DNA from: Herbaspirillum sp. ASV7
GTDB taxonomy: Bacteria; Pseudomonadota; Gammaproteobacteria; Burkholderiales; Burkholderiaceae_D
Assembly: GCF_016429215.1 (NCBI RefSeq)
Contig: NZ_JAELUH010000063.1
Location: 1-32,433, forward strand
Reading direction: 5' to 3'
DNA length: 32,433 bases
Shown: one piece after another, positions 16,317-23,755 of the stretch
Numbering within the stretch: position 1 is the stretch's first letter
Layout: each line of letters opens with the position of its first letter
Position numbers and translations under genes: made by a program
The notes under the pieces: model-generated
The model's input: only the letters and a program-made list of their open reading frames with translations
The model's database searches: none
Told to the model about the DNA's origin: nothing

Positions 16317-16931
16317 TCAGCCGATGGACGAGGCGCGCAGCAGCTTGGCAATGTCCTTCTTCATCTTGTTGGGGTCGGGATCCTTGGGGAAGCGCATCAT
16401 CAGGTTGCCCAGCGGGTCGATCAGGTAGATGTGGTCTTCCGCCGAGGTGCCGGCATCGACCGGCAGCCAGGCCTTGAGTCGGGTGGCGTCGGCCCTAAGG
16501 ATATCGGTTCCGTCGTATTCGCGCAGCAGCATCGTTTCCACCGGTGCGTTATCGGTCACCAGCCAGACGCGTTCGACGCGCTCCATCTCCTTGCCCTGCA
16601 TCAGCCGCAACTGGCGCATGGTGAAGAGCTTCTTGCGGCAATCCTCGCCACAGTCGCCGCGATCGACCTGGAGCATGATCCACTTGCCCTTGTAATCCTC
16701 CAGCTTCGCAGGGGCGCCGTCGAGGGCGCTGCTGCCCAGCGGCGGAATGGGATACTGGCGCGGATCGATCAGCGCGCCATAGTTGGTGCGGCTCTGCGGC
16801 TTGATCACGTAGTAGGTCAGGTAGGAAGCGATCAGCGGTGCGGCGCAGACGGCCACCACTGCCAACATCTTCCAGCGCCCGGCGCGGCGGCGCGCTTCAT
16901 CGGTCTTGTTGCCTGCTTCAGGTTTTGTCAT
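16317..16931 (-). CDS. Membrane-anchored Sco-like thioredoxin-fold protein of the cox locus
   Basis: A 204-residue protein with one N-terminal membrane helix (about 23-43) and a periplasmic thioredoxin-like domain. C94-x3-C98 in DRGDCGEDC resembles the Sco copper/redox CxxxC. The downstream EDHIYLIDPLGN segment resembles the Sco region before the last strand, but the histidine is shifted relative to the usual copper ligand, so metal binding is uncertain. It lies between SURF1 and ctaA, where Burkholderiales usually carry an oxidase assembly gene of unassigned role. The ATG at 16931 overlaps the SURF1 end by 14 bases; a GTG at 16940 is an alternative start. Confidence 0.78.
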   Translation of the reverse strand: MTKPEAGNKTDEARRRAGRWKMLAVVAVCAAPLIASYLTYYVIKPQSRTNYGALIDPRQYPIPPLGSSALDGAPAKLEDYKGKWIMLQVDRGDCGEDCRKKLFTMRQLRLMQGKEMERVERVWLVTDNAPVETMLLREYDGTDILRADATRLKAWLPVDAGTSAEDHIYLIDPLGNLMMRFPKDPDPNKMKKDIAKLLRASSIG

Positions 16932-17649
16932 TACGGCCACGTCGATATCCCGTCACGATGAAAAAGAGGATGGCCATGGCTGACAGTGCATACCACTGCA
17001 CGGCATAGCCACGATGGCGTTCGCTGCCCAGCGCCGGGGCCGGCCAGTCGCGCAGCAGGCCATCGGCCGCGCCCGACGTGCCGGCTCGCTGTTCGATCAC
17101 ATAGGGCGAGAGCGTCCAGCCGCTGGCCTGCGCCAGCGCGGTCATGTCCAGGTTCTGCAGGATGGCCTGCGGACGCGGCGCGTCAGCCTGGCCCAGCTGC
17201 AGCACATGGCCGGCGTCGCGACGCAGCACACCCTCCACCTGCGTCAGCCCCGCCGGTAGCGGCACCTGCGGCACCCTCGCTCGATCGACCGGATCGCGCG
17301 GCGCCCAGCCACGCGCCACCACCACGGCCTGTGTGCTGTCCACGGGCTTGAACAGGGTCAGTACATAAAAGCCCACGGCACTGTCATGCGGGCGGTTCTC
17401 GAGGTAGATCGTCCATGGCGCGATGAATTCTCCGCGCAGCATGATATGACGGAATTCATCGGCATCAGCATTGCCGCCGGACGGCAGCGCCTCCAGCGGC
17501 GCTTGCGCGGCGCGTGCCTGCATGCTGGCCTGCAGGGCTTCCTTGGCCTGGGCGCGATGCGTCTGCCATTGGCCCAAGGCGAACCCGGCGGCGGCTACTA
17601 CCAGCGTGGCGCAGAAAGGAACGAGCCTGAAACGGAATCTGGTCGGCAT
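16918..17649 (-). CDS. SURF1-family cytochrome oxidase assembly protein
   Basis: Assists heme A insertion into subunit I of the aa3 oxidase. The 243-residue protein has the family's topology: one N-terminal helix (about 12-27, then LGQWQTHRAQAKEAL), a periplasmic domain, and a C-terminal helix (about 218-235). Hallmark segments include YLENRPHDSAVGFYVLTLF, VVVARGWAPRD and HRGYAVQWYALSAMAILFF. The start at 17649 (MPTRFRFRL) was chosen because upstream in-frame residues look non-coding and run into the divergent small gene. It is divergent from the DUF2909 gene at 17774. Confidence 0.93.
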   Translation of the reverse strand: MPTRFRFRLVPFCATLVVAAAGFALGQWQTHRAQAKEALQASMQARAAQAPLEALPSGGNADADEFRHIMLRGEFIAPWTIYLENRPHDSAVGFYVLTLFKPVDSTQAVVVARGWAPRDPVDRARVPQVPLPAGLTQVEGVLRRDAGHVLQLGQADAPRPQAILQNLDMTALAQASGWTLSPYVIEQRAGTSGAADGLLRDWPAPALGSERHRGYAVQWYALSAMAILFFIVTGYRRGRNDKT

Positions 17650-17773
17650 CTGTTGGTTTGGCCTTACAATAATCAGCGACTCATCCTGGATTGATCCGGG
17701 ACACGACAACAATATCCACCAGGCCGTAGCAGCATACTGCATGCAGGCGGCCGGAGACAGGGATTCTACCCGC

Positions 17774-17974
17774 ATGAAAATCATCGTCGCCATCGCCTTC
17801 GTGCTCATCCTCGCCAGCCTGGCCTCGGCGCTGCTGTTCCTCATGCGCGACAAGGGCAAGAGCAATCGCACCGTTCAGGCCCTGACGCTGCGCGTGGGAT
17901 TTTCGGTGGCGCTGTTCCTGTTCATCCTGCTGAGCTACAAGCTGGGCTGGATACAGCCGACCGGCATCCGCTAG
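17774..17974 (+). CDS. DUF2909-type twin-transmembrane small protein
   Basis: A 66-residue protein with two membrane helices (about 3-23 and 41-59) joined by a basic loop (MRDKGKSNRTVQ), typical of the DUF2909 'twin transmembrane' family found in beta- and gammaproteobacterial oxidase loci. Function is unknown; position between SURF1 and ctaE suggests a role in oxidase assembly or stability. It is the only plus-strand gene in the 13630-23299 locus, divergent from SURF1 and convergent with ctaE, so it must have its own promoter in the 124-base gap. Confidence 0.85.
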   Translation: MKIIVAIAFVLILASLASALLFLMRDKGKSNRTVQALTLRVGFSVALFLFILLSYKLGWIQPTGIR

Positions 17975-17997
17975 ACACGCTCCCCTTCAACGCCCAA

Positions 17998-18030
17998 GAA
18001 AAAGCCGCACCGAGGTGCGGCTTTGGTTTT
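17998..18030. terminator. Bidirectional terminator between DUF2909 and ctaE genes
   Basis: AAAGCCGCACC (18001-18011) and GGTGCGGCTTT (18014-18024) form a perfect 11-base inverted repeat. On the minus strand it is followed by TTCTTGG after a T run, a strong terminator for ctaE; on the plus strand it is followed by GGTTTTCC. Confidence 0.88.
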
Positions 18031-18048
18031 CCTGGTCCGACGACGGAC

Positions 18049-18909
18049 TTACAGCCAGTACACCACCACGTACAGCCCCAGCCACACCACGTCCACGAAG
18101 TGCCAGTACCAGGCCGCGCCTTCGAAGGCAAAGTGATGCGTCGGCGTGAAGTGTCCGCGCAGCACGCGATAGAGCACCACCGACAGCATGATCGCGCCCA
18201 TGGTCACGTGGAAGCCATGGAAGCCGGTCAGCATGAAGAAGGTCGAGCCATAGATCCCCGAGGTGAGCTTGAGGTTCAGCTCGGTATAGGCATGGATGTA
18301 TTCATAGGCCTGGAAGCCCATGAAGGTCGCGCCCAGCAGGATGGTCAGGAACAGCCACACTGCCGTCTGCGTACGATGCCCGGCGCGCAGCGCATGGTGT
18401 GAGATGGTCAGCGTGACGCCGGAGGTCAGCAGCAGCAGCGTATTGATGGTCGGGATCGGGAATGGCCCCATGGTGGCGAAACTCTCCACGGTACCGGCCG
18501 GACCGACACTGCCCCACTGGCCGGCGAAGTCGGGCCAGATCACCTTGTGATCCAGGTCGGCCAGCCAGGGCATGGTGATGCTGCGGGCATAGAAGAGCGC
18601 ACCGAAGAAGGCGCCGAAGAACATCACCTCCGAGAAGATGAACCAGCTCATGCTCCAGCGATAGGAGAGGTCGATGCGCTCGCCATACAGCCCCGACTCC
18701 GACTCGCCGATGGCATCGCCAAACCAGTAGTACAGCACCACCAATACCATCAGGATGCCGAAGATATTGACGTAGGGCGCCCATGACACGCCATTGACCC
18801 AGGCCGACGCTCCGATCATGGTGATGAGCATGGAAATGCCCGCCATCATCGGCCAGCGCGATGGCCCCGGTACGAAATAATGTGGCGCCTTGGCTTGCTG
18901 AGAACTCAT
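18049..18909 (-). CDS. ctaE: Cytochrome c oxidase subunit III
   Basis: Integral membrane subunit of the aa3 oxidase that stabilises the catalytic core. The 286-residue protein has about seven helices. Typical segments are YFVPGPSRWP near the N-terminus, SEVMFFGAFFGALFYAR with the conserved Glu, TGFHGFHVTMGAIML, and AWYWHFVDVVWLGLYVVVYWL at the C-terminus. A GGGAGAAG ribosome site precedes the ATG. It is the last structural gene of the ctaC-ctaD-small ORF-ctaG-DUF2970-ctaE series and ends at a strong terminator. Confidence 0.96.
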   Translation of the reverse strand: MSSQQAKAPHYFVPGPSRWPMMAGISMLITMIGASAWVNGVSWAPYVNIFGILMVLVVLYYWFGDAIGESESGLYGERIDLSYRWSMSWFIFSEVMFFGAFFGALFYARSITMPWLADLDHKVIWPDFAGQWGSVGPAGTVESFATMGPFPIPTINTLLLLTSGVTLTISHHALRAGHRTQTAVWLFLTILLGATFMGFQAYEYIHAYTELNLKLTSGIYGSTFFMLTGFHGFHVTMGAIMLSVVLYRVLRGHFTPTHHFAFEGAAWYWHFVDVVWLGLYVVVYWL

Positions 18910-19044
18910 GTTCTTCTCCCGGTACGAAATCCGATTGCTGTTTGCTGTTGCCTGGTATTGCCATGGCCGGTGCCTTCTCCCGACACACCGGCTTCCAGGT
19001 TCGGTCTGCTCAAAAACTAGAAATCAATCCAAATCATTTACGCC

Positions 19045-19275
19045 TCAGCCACCCGCCGCGCTGGCTACCACCACCTTGACGATGACCACCAGGATCGCCA
19101 CGAACACCAGCGCGCCGATGACGCCGGCGATGATCACGTGCACCGGATTGAGCCTGGCTGCATCCGACTCGTAATCCCGGCGCTTGCGCACGCCGAAGAA
19201 GGACCAGAACACCGCCTTCATCGTCGCCCCGAACGAGGCCTTGCGCTGCGCCGCCTGCTTCAGGTCCTCGCTCAC
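19045..19275 (-). CDS. DUF2970-family small membrane protein
   Basis: A 76-residue protein with a cytoplasmic N-terminus containing KAVFWSFFGVRKRRDYESD and one C-terminal membrane helix (about 46-70), matching DUF2970, a family found between ctaG and ctaE in Betaproteobacteria. Function is unknown. Translation most likely begins at a GTG (19275), since GGGAGAGC lies at proper spacing and no suitable ATG exists. The longer open frame upstream overlaps ctaG and is not coding. The gap of 20 bases to ctaG supports one operon. Confidence 0.82.
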   Translation of the reverse strand: MSEDLKQAAQRKASFGATMKAVFWSFFGVRKRRDYESDAARLNPVHVIIAGVIGALVFVAILVVIVKVVVASAAGG

Positions 19276-19295
19276 TGTCGCTCTCCCGCAGGCTC

Positions 19296-19862
19296 TCAGC
19301 CTGCCGTCTTGTCCTTGCCGTTGATCTCGAAGAAGGTGTAGGACAGCGTGATCGTGGTCACCTCCTTGGGCAACTTGGGATCGATGTAGAACACTACCGG
19401 CATCTGCTTGGCCTGGTTGGGTCCCAGGGTCTGCTGCGTGAAGCAGAAGCACTCGACCTTCTTGAAGAAGGCCGCCGACTGCTGCGGCGCGTAACTGGGA
19501 ATGGCCTGGGCATCGACACTGCGCGCCTGGGTGTTGACCACCTCATAGGTGACCTGTGTCATCTCGCCCGGATGCACCTGCAAGCTGGCTACCGTAGGAC
19601 GGAAGCGCCACGGCCCCTGGGCATTGCCATCGAACTCCACGGTCACCGTGCGGGTCTTGTCGACCTGGGTATTGGCCGGCGCTTCCACTGTCGCATCCTT
19701 GGGCGTGAGGAAGTTCACCCCGGTCACCTCGCAGATCTTGCGATAGACCGGGATCAGCGCATAGCCGAAACCGAACATCAGCACCGCCACCACCAGCAGC
19801 TTGCGCAGCATGACGAGGTTCAGACCGCGCTCCGGCGTGGCTTGATCGCGCTCTTCACTCAT
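19296..19862 (-). CDS. ctaG: Cytochrome c oxidase assembly protein CtaG/Cox11
   Basis: Copper chaperone that inserts CuB into subunit I. The 188-residue protein has one N-terminal membrane helix (about 20-39) and a periplasmic immunoglobulin-like domain. Copper ligands C138 and C140 lie in the hallmark ECFCF, with C44 near the membrane (YRKICEVTGVNF). YAPQQSAAFFKKVECFCFTQ and LSYTFFEI are typical Cox11 segments. Its start overlaps the stop of the 36-residue small gene upstream (19859-19862), indicating coupling. Confidence 0.96.
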   Translation of the reverse strand: MSEERDQATPERGLNLVMLRKLLVVAVLMFGFGYALIPVYRKICEVTGVNFLTPKDATVEAPANTQVDKTRTVTVEFDGNAQGPWRFRPTVASLQVHPGEMTQVTYEVVNTQARSVDAQAIPSYAPQQSAAFFKKVECFCFTQQTLGPNQAKQMPVVFYIDPKLPKEVTTITLSYTFFEINGKDKTAG

Positions 19863-19969
19863 TTGGCAAACCAGATGCGATTGATGAAGATGCCCACGAA
19901 GAAGGCCAGCGCCACCAGCCCCAGCAGCAGGCCGGTGCGTACATTGTCGGGTTTCTTGCGTTCGCTCAT
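19859..19969 (-). CDS. Cytochrome oxidase small assembly protein (36 residues)
   Basis: A 36-residue protein starting MSERKKPDNVRTG, with a single membrane helix (about 13-30). It sits between ctaD and ctaG as in other Betaproteobacteria, where a 'cytochrome oxidase small assembly protein' is annotated at this position. The ATG at 19969 lies 31 bases after ctaD, and its stop overlaps the ctaG start. Precise role is not established; a stabilising or assembly function is inferred from context. Too short for most gene finders. Confidence 0.75.
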   Translation of the reverse strand: MSERKKPDNVRTGLLLGLVALAFFVGIFINRIWFAK

Positions 19970-20000
19970 GTGCGCTCCGATGTTCTCAGGGCCGTACTGC

Positions 20001-21617
20001 TCAATGCACCACCGGCGGTTCCTCGAAGGTATGGAAGGGGGCCGGGCTGGGCACCGTCCATTCCAGGCCTTCGGCGCCATCCCAGGGCTTGGCCTCGGCC
20101 TTCTTGCCACCCTTGATGGAGGGGATCACCACGAAGAAGAGGAAGTAGACCTGGGTCAGCCCGAAGCCGAAGGCGCCGATCGAGGCGATCATGTTGAAGT
20201 CGGTGAACTGCGCCGGGTAATCGGCATAGCGACGCGGCATGCCGGCCAGTCCCAGGAAGTGCATCGGGAAGAAGGTCACGTTGAAGGTGATCAGCGAAGC
20301 CCAGAAATGGAACTTGCCGCGCCATTCGTTGTACATGAAACCGGTCCACTTCGGGCCCCAGTAGTAGAAGCCGGCGAAGAGCGCGAACAGCGAGCCGGCC
20401 ACCAGCACGTAGTGGAAGTGAGCCACCACGTAGTAGGTATCCTGCATCTGGATGTCGATCGGCGTGACCGCCAGGATCAGGCCGGTGAAACCGCCCATGG
20501 TGAAGACGAAGATGAAGCCCACCGAGAACAGCATCGGCGTCTCGAAGGTCATGGAGCCACGCCACATGGTGGCGATCCAGTTGAAGATCTTCACGCCGGT
20601 AGGCACGGCGATCAGCATGGTGGCATACATGAAGAACAGCTGCGCGGTGACCGGCATGCCGGTGGTGAACATGTGGTGCGCCCAGACGATGAAGGACAGG
20701 ATCGCGATCGATGCAGTCGCATACACCATCGAGGCATAGCCGAACAGCGGCTTGCGGGCGAAGGCCGGGATGATCTGCGAGACGATGCCGAAGGCCGGCA
20801 GGATCATGATGTAGACCTCGGGGTGACCGAAGAACCAGAAGATGTGCTGGTACATCACCGGGTCACCGCCACCGGCGGCGTTGAAGAAGGAGGTGCCGAA
20901 GTGACGGTCGGTCAGCGTCATGGTGATGGCGCCGGCCAGCACCGGCATCACGGCGATCAGCAGGTAGGCGGTGATCAGCCAGGTCCAGCAGAACATGGGC
21001 ATCTTCATCAGCGTCATGCCGGGCGCGCGCATGTTGAGGATGGTGACGATGATGTTGATCGAACCCATGATGGAAGAGGCGCCCATGATGTGCATGGCGA
21101 AGATGCCCATGTCCATGCCCGGCCCCATCTGCGTGGACAGCGGCGCATACAGCGTCCAGCCGGCGGCGGTGGCCCCGCCCGGCACCAGGAAGGAGCCGGC
21201 CAGCAGCAGCGCGGCCGGTGGCAGCAGCCAGAACGAGAAGTTGTTCATCCGCGCAAAGGCCATGTCGGAGGCGCCGATCTGCAGCGGGATCATCCAGTTG
21301 GCGAAGCCCACGAAGGCCGGCATGATCGCACCGAACACCATCACCAGGCCGTGCATGGTGGTCAGCTGGTTGAAGAACTCGGGACGGAAGAACTGCAGGC
21401 CCGGCTGGAACAGCTCGGCCCGGATCAGCAGCGCCAGCACGCCGCCCGAGAGCAGCATGGTGAACGAGAACCAGAGGTAGAGCGTGCCGATGTCCTTGTG
21501 GTTGGTGGCGAAGAGCCAGCGACGCCAACCGTGCGGATGATCGTGCGCGTGGTCATGATCGTGCGCGTGCCCATGATCGTGGGAATGGTCGGGTGCGTGA
21601 TCGACAGTGGTAGTCAT
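20001..21617 (-). CDS. ctaD: Cytochrome c oxidase subunit I
   Basis: Catalytic heme-copper subunit of the aa3 terminal oxidase, 538 residues and about twelve helices. Seen are ATNHKDIGTLYL, FWFFGHPEVYIMILPAFG (CuB His with cross-linked Tyr), VWAHHMFTTGMP (CuB His pair) and DTYYVVAHFHYVLVAGS (heme a3 and a ligands). The first 30 residues are unusual: 11 His, mostly alternating with Asp, ahead of the conserved WRRWLFATNHKD. GGAGAA precedes the ATG. It lies between ctaC and the small assembly gene on the minus strand. Confidence 0.98.
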   Translation of the reverse strand: MTTTVDHAPDHSHDHGHAHDHDHAHDHPHGWRRWLFATNHKDIGTLYLWFSFTMLLSGGVLALLIRAELFQPGLQFFRPEFFNQLTTMHGLVMVFGAIMPAFVGFANWMIPLQIGASDMAFARMNNFSFWLLPPAALLLAGSFLVPGGATAAGWTLYAPLSTQMGPGMDMGIFAMHIMGASSIMGSINIIVTILNMRAPGMTLMKMPMFCWTWLITAYLLIAVMPVLAGAITMTLTDRHFGTSFFNAAGGGDPVMYQHIFWFFGHPEVYIMILPAFGIVSQIIPAFARKPLFGYASMVYATASIAILSFIVWAHHMFTTGMPVTAQLFFMYATMLIAVPTGVKIFNWIATMWRGSMTFETPMLFSVGFIFVFTMGGFTGLILAVTPIDIQMQDTYYVVAHFHYVLVAGSLFALFAGFYYWGPKWTGFMYNEWRGKFHFWASLITFNVTFFPMHFLGLAGMPRRYADYPAQFTDFNMIASIGAFGFGLTQVYFLFFVVIPSIKGGKKAEAKPWDGAEGLEWTVPSPAPFHTFEEPPVVH

Positions 21618-21635
21618 GTCCGGTTCTCCAAACGA

Positions 21636-22796
21636 TTACTTGCGGGCGGCCAGCACTTCGGCCGGCTGCACGATGTTTTCCTGGGCCTTGTTGGACCAGT
21701 TGTTGCGCGTATAGGTGATGGCGGCGGCGATCTCGGTGTCGTTCAAGACACCCTTCCAGGCCGGCATGGCGTTCTTGCCATTGAGCACCAGGTGGATCTG
21801 GTCGGCCTTGGGGCCATTGACCACGGGGCTGCCATCGAGCGCCGGGAAGGCGCCGGGCACGCCCTTGCCGTTGGCCTGGTGGCAGGCCACACAATTGGCG
21901 GTGTAGACCTTCTCGCCCCGCTGCTTCAATTCATCCACGGTCCAGACCTTGTTGGGATCGTCGGCCTTGGCGGCCATTTCCTTTTTCTTTTCGTCGACCC
22001 ACTTCTTGTAGTCGGCTTCGCTGACCACGTTGACGACGATGGGCATGAAGGCGTGATCCTTGCCGCACAATTCCACGCACTGGCCGCGATAGGTGCCGAT
22101 CTTCTCGGCACGGAACCAGGTGTCGCGCACGAAGCCGGGGATCGCATCCTGCTTCACGCCAAAGGCGGGAATGGTCCAGGAGTGGATCACGTCATTGGCG
22201 GTGGTGATCAGGCGCACCTTCTTGTTGACCGGCACCACCACGGGGTTGTCGACCTCGATGAGGTAGTTGTCGTTCTTCTTCAACGTGGGATCGGTCACCT
22301 GCTCGCGCGGCGTAGCCAGGGCGGAGAGGAAGGAGATGCCTTCGCCATCGCCCTTGAGGTAGTCGTAGCCCCACTTCCACTGCATGCCGGTGACCTTGAT
22401 GGTGAGGTCGGCATTGGAGGTGTCCTTCATCGCCACCACGGTCTTGGTGGCCGGCAAGGCCATGCCGATGACGATCAGGAAGGGCACCACGGTCCAGGCG
22501 ATTTCTACGGTGGTGCTTTCGTGGAAGGTGGCGGCCTTGTGGCCCACCGACTTGCGATGCTTGATGATGGAATAGAACATCACGCCGAACACCGCCACGA
22601 AGATCACCAGGCAGATCACCAGCATCATGATGTGCAGATCGTAGATCTGCTCGGCGATCTTGGTGACGGGAGGCTGGAAGTTCGTCTGCAGCACGGCCGG
22701 TCCCCCCGGACTGTCCACCACGGCCCAGGCCGGCAAGCCGGCCGCCAGCATCGAGGCACCGATGATCGACGATTGAAGGCGCTTCGCAAGTTTCAT
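21636..22796 (-). CDS. ctaC: Cytochrome c oxidase subunit II with fused cytochrome c domain
   Basis: Accepts electrons from cytochrome c through CuA. The 386-residue precursor has a signal peptide (1-25, AWA-V), two membrane helices (about 55-78 and 97-118) and a cupredoxin domain. CuA ligands are H205, C240, C244, H248 and M251 (CVELCGKDHAFM). The C-terminal domain (about 290-372) carries the heme c motif CVACH (302-306) and a likely axial Met at 344 (AMPAW), so this is a caa3-like subunit. The ATG at 22796 follows GAGGAA; a TTG at 22808 overlaps that site and is unlikely to be used. Confidence 0.96.
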   Translation of the reverse strand: MKLAKRLQSSIIGASMLAAGLPAWAVVDSPGGPAVLQTNFQPPVTKIAEQIYDLHIMMLVICLVIFVAVFGVMFYSIIKHRKSVGHKAATFHESTTVEIAWTVVPFLIVIGMALPATKTVVAMKDTSNADLTIKVTGMQWKWGYDYLKGDGEGISFLSALATPREQVTDPTLKKNDNYLIEVDNPVVVPVNKKVRLITTANDVIHSWTIPAFGVKQDAIPGFVRDTWFRAEKIGTYRGQCVELCGKDHAFMPIVVNVVSEADYKKWVDEKKKEMAAKADDPNKVWTVDELKQRGEKVYTANCVACHQANGKGVPGAFPALDGSPVVNGPKADQIHLVLNGKNAMPAWKGVLNDTEIAAAITYTRNNWSNKAQENIVQPAEVLAARK

Positions 22797-22818
22797 GGAT
22801 TTCCTCAAAAGCCCAAAA

Positions 22819-22824
22819 ATTATA
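22819..22824 (-). promoter_or_regulatory. Possible internal -10 element before ctaC
   Basis: TATAAT on the minus strand overlaps the stop codon of the DUF2244 gene, about 23 bases before the ctaC ATG. No matching -35 or TGn extension is seen, so it is a weak candidate. Confidence 0.25.
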
Positions 22825-23299
22825 AGAATGAGAGTGCTGCCGTCCCGCCTGTCCTGCCTGCCAGCGCGCGCTCCAGGTCCTGCGCCAGTGCGCGCCGCTC
22901 GCCTTGATTGATGAAACGGCCAACTTCCACGCGTTGCCCCCTGCAGTCCAGCGCCACCAGTGCCTGGGGGCCTGCCGGATATGCGATGCGCGTGCCATGC
23001 AGCGTTACCAGGTCCAGCTTGGTACGGCTGGTCCGCCCCGCCTGCGTGAGCTCGACGATCAGGCCATCCTCCCCCAGGACCACGACTTCACGATCAGTAG
23101 CATGACGGGCGTACACCAGGAAGGCGATGCCGACCGCCGACAATTCAATGACTGAAAATACCAGGATGGTCCATGCGCCATGGAGCGTGAAGCCCAGCGC
23201 GACCGTGAGCGATACCGTACAAAGGATTGCGAAGACCCACGCCAGCTGACGTGGCGCAATCGAACAATTGCGCTTCAATATCCATTCCCGCGTCTCCAT
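22820..23299 (-). CDS. DUF2244 membrane protein upstream of ctaC
   Basis: A 159-residue protein with a basic N-terminus (ILKRNCSIAPRQL) and two adjacent membrane helices (about 18-36 and 42-62), then a soluble domain with short strands and a charged C-terminal helix. This layout and the position immediately before ctaC fit the DUF2244 family of integral membrane proteins in alpha- and betaproteobacteria. Function is unknown; linkage with the oxidase suggests a role in its expression or assembly. It would be the first gene of the minus-strand oxidase operon. Confidence 0.78.
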   Translation of the reverse strand: METREWILKRNCSIAPRQLAWVFAILCTVSLTVALGFTLHGAWTILVFSVIELSAVGIAFLVYARHATDREVVVLGEDGLIVELTQAGRTSRTKLDLVTLHGTRIAYPAGPQALVALDCRGQRVEVGRFINQGERRALAQDLERALAGRTGGTAALSFL

Positions 23300-23729
23300 A
23301 GCACCTCGCCAGCATGATAGTCGGTCGAGCGTGTCTCTCTTCGATCCGCAGCAGGAGCTCAGGGATGGCGGCGGCGACGCTGATGAAGCTGGCGCGACTG
23401 CCCGATACTGGCGCTATCCGTGGCTATCTGTTTTGCGGTCTTTATTTATTCTTGCTATTTGTTCTAGCTATTTGTTCTTGCTGGAATTGCTTGCTGTGAA
23501 TTTTTATCCATTTGAGTATAAGGGCTAAACTCGCCACGGATCAAGCACGCACCGCCGCATCGCCGGCCACGCCATTACCGGTCCGTCCGGCGCGCTACCA
23601 CCTGCCCCGCAAGCCGGCCAGGGGCGTGGTTTTGCGGTCGTGCAGCAAAAACCGCTCCATTCAGGCAGGGCGTAACGATACAGCAACGATGGCGCCGGCC
23701 AGATAGCCGGATGCGACTAAGCCTTATAT
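23300..23729. other. Gene-free intergenic region upstream of the oxidase operon
   Basis: No open frame here has a ribosome site or recognisable protein. The 23430-23525 part is AT-rich and contains a short tandem repeat. The remainder (23526-23729) is GC-rich and without visible structure. The promoter for the DUF2244-ctaC operon should lie in the AT-rich part, but no convincing -35/-10 pair was found. Confidence 0.5.
23441..23482. repeat. 13-bp tandem repeat, about three copies
   Basis: GCTATTTGTTCTA (23454-23466) and GCTATTTGTTCTT (23467-23479) differ at one position. The preceding 13 bases (23441-23453) match in 10 of 13 positions, and GCT follows as a partial fourth copy. Confidence 0.65.
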
Positions 23730-23755
23730 GCGGCCGCCACTATCGTGGCGGCCGC
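23730..23755 (-). terminator. GC-rich hairpin over the 3' end of the methyltransferase gene
   Basis: GCGGCCGCCAC (23730-23740) and GTGGCGGCCGC (23745-23755) form a perfect 11-base stem with a 4-base loop. It spans the last codons and stop of the minus-strand methyltransferase. There is no T tract, so it may block 3' exonucleases rather than terminate. Confidence 0.45.

Noticed and set aside
19572..22907. A 1111-codon plus-strand open frame antisense to ctaG, ctaD and ctaC
   Set aside because: It is a shadow of conserved minus-strand genes in GC-rich DNA; its translation is rich in His, Gly, Arg and Glu without domain patterns and has no ribosome site.
23512..23706. A 64-codon plus-strand frame in the gap before the methyltransferase gene
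   Set aside because: No ribosome site, biased Arg/Ala/Pro composition and no recognisable features.
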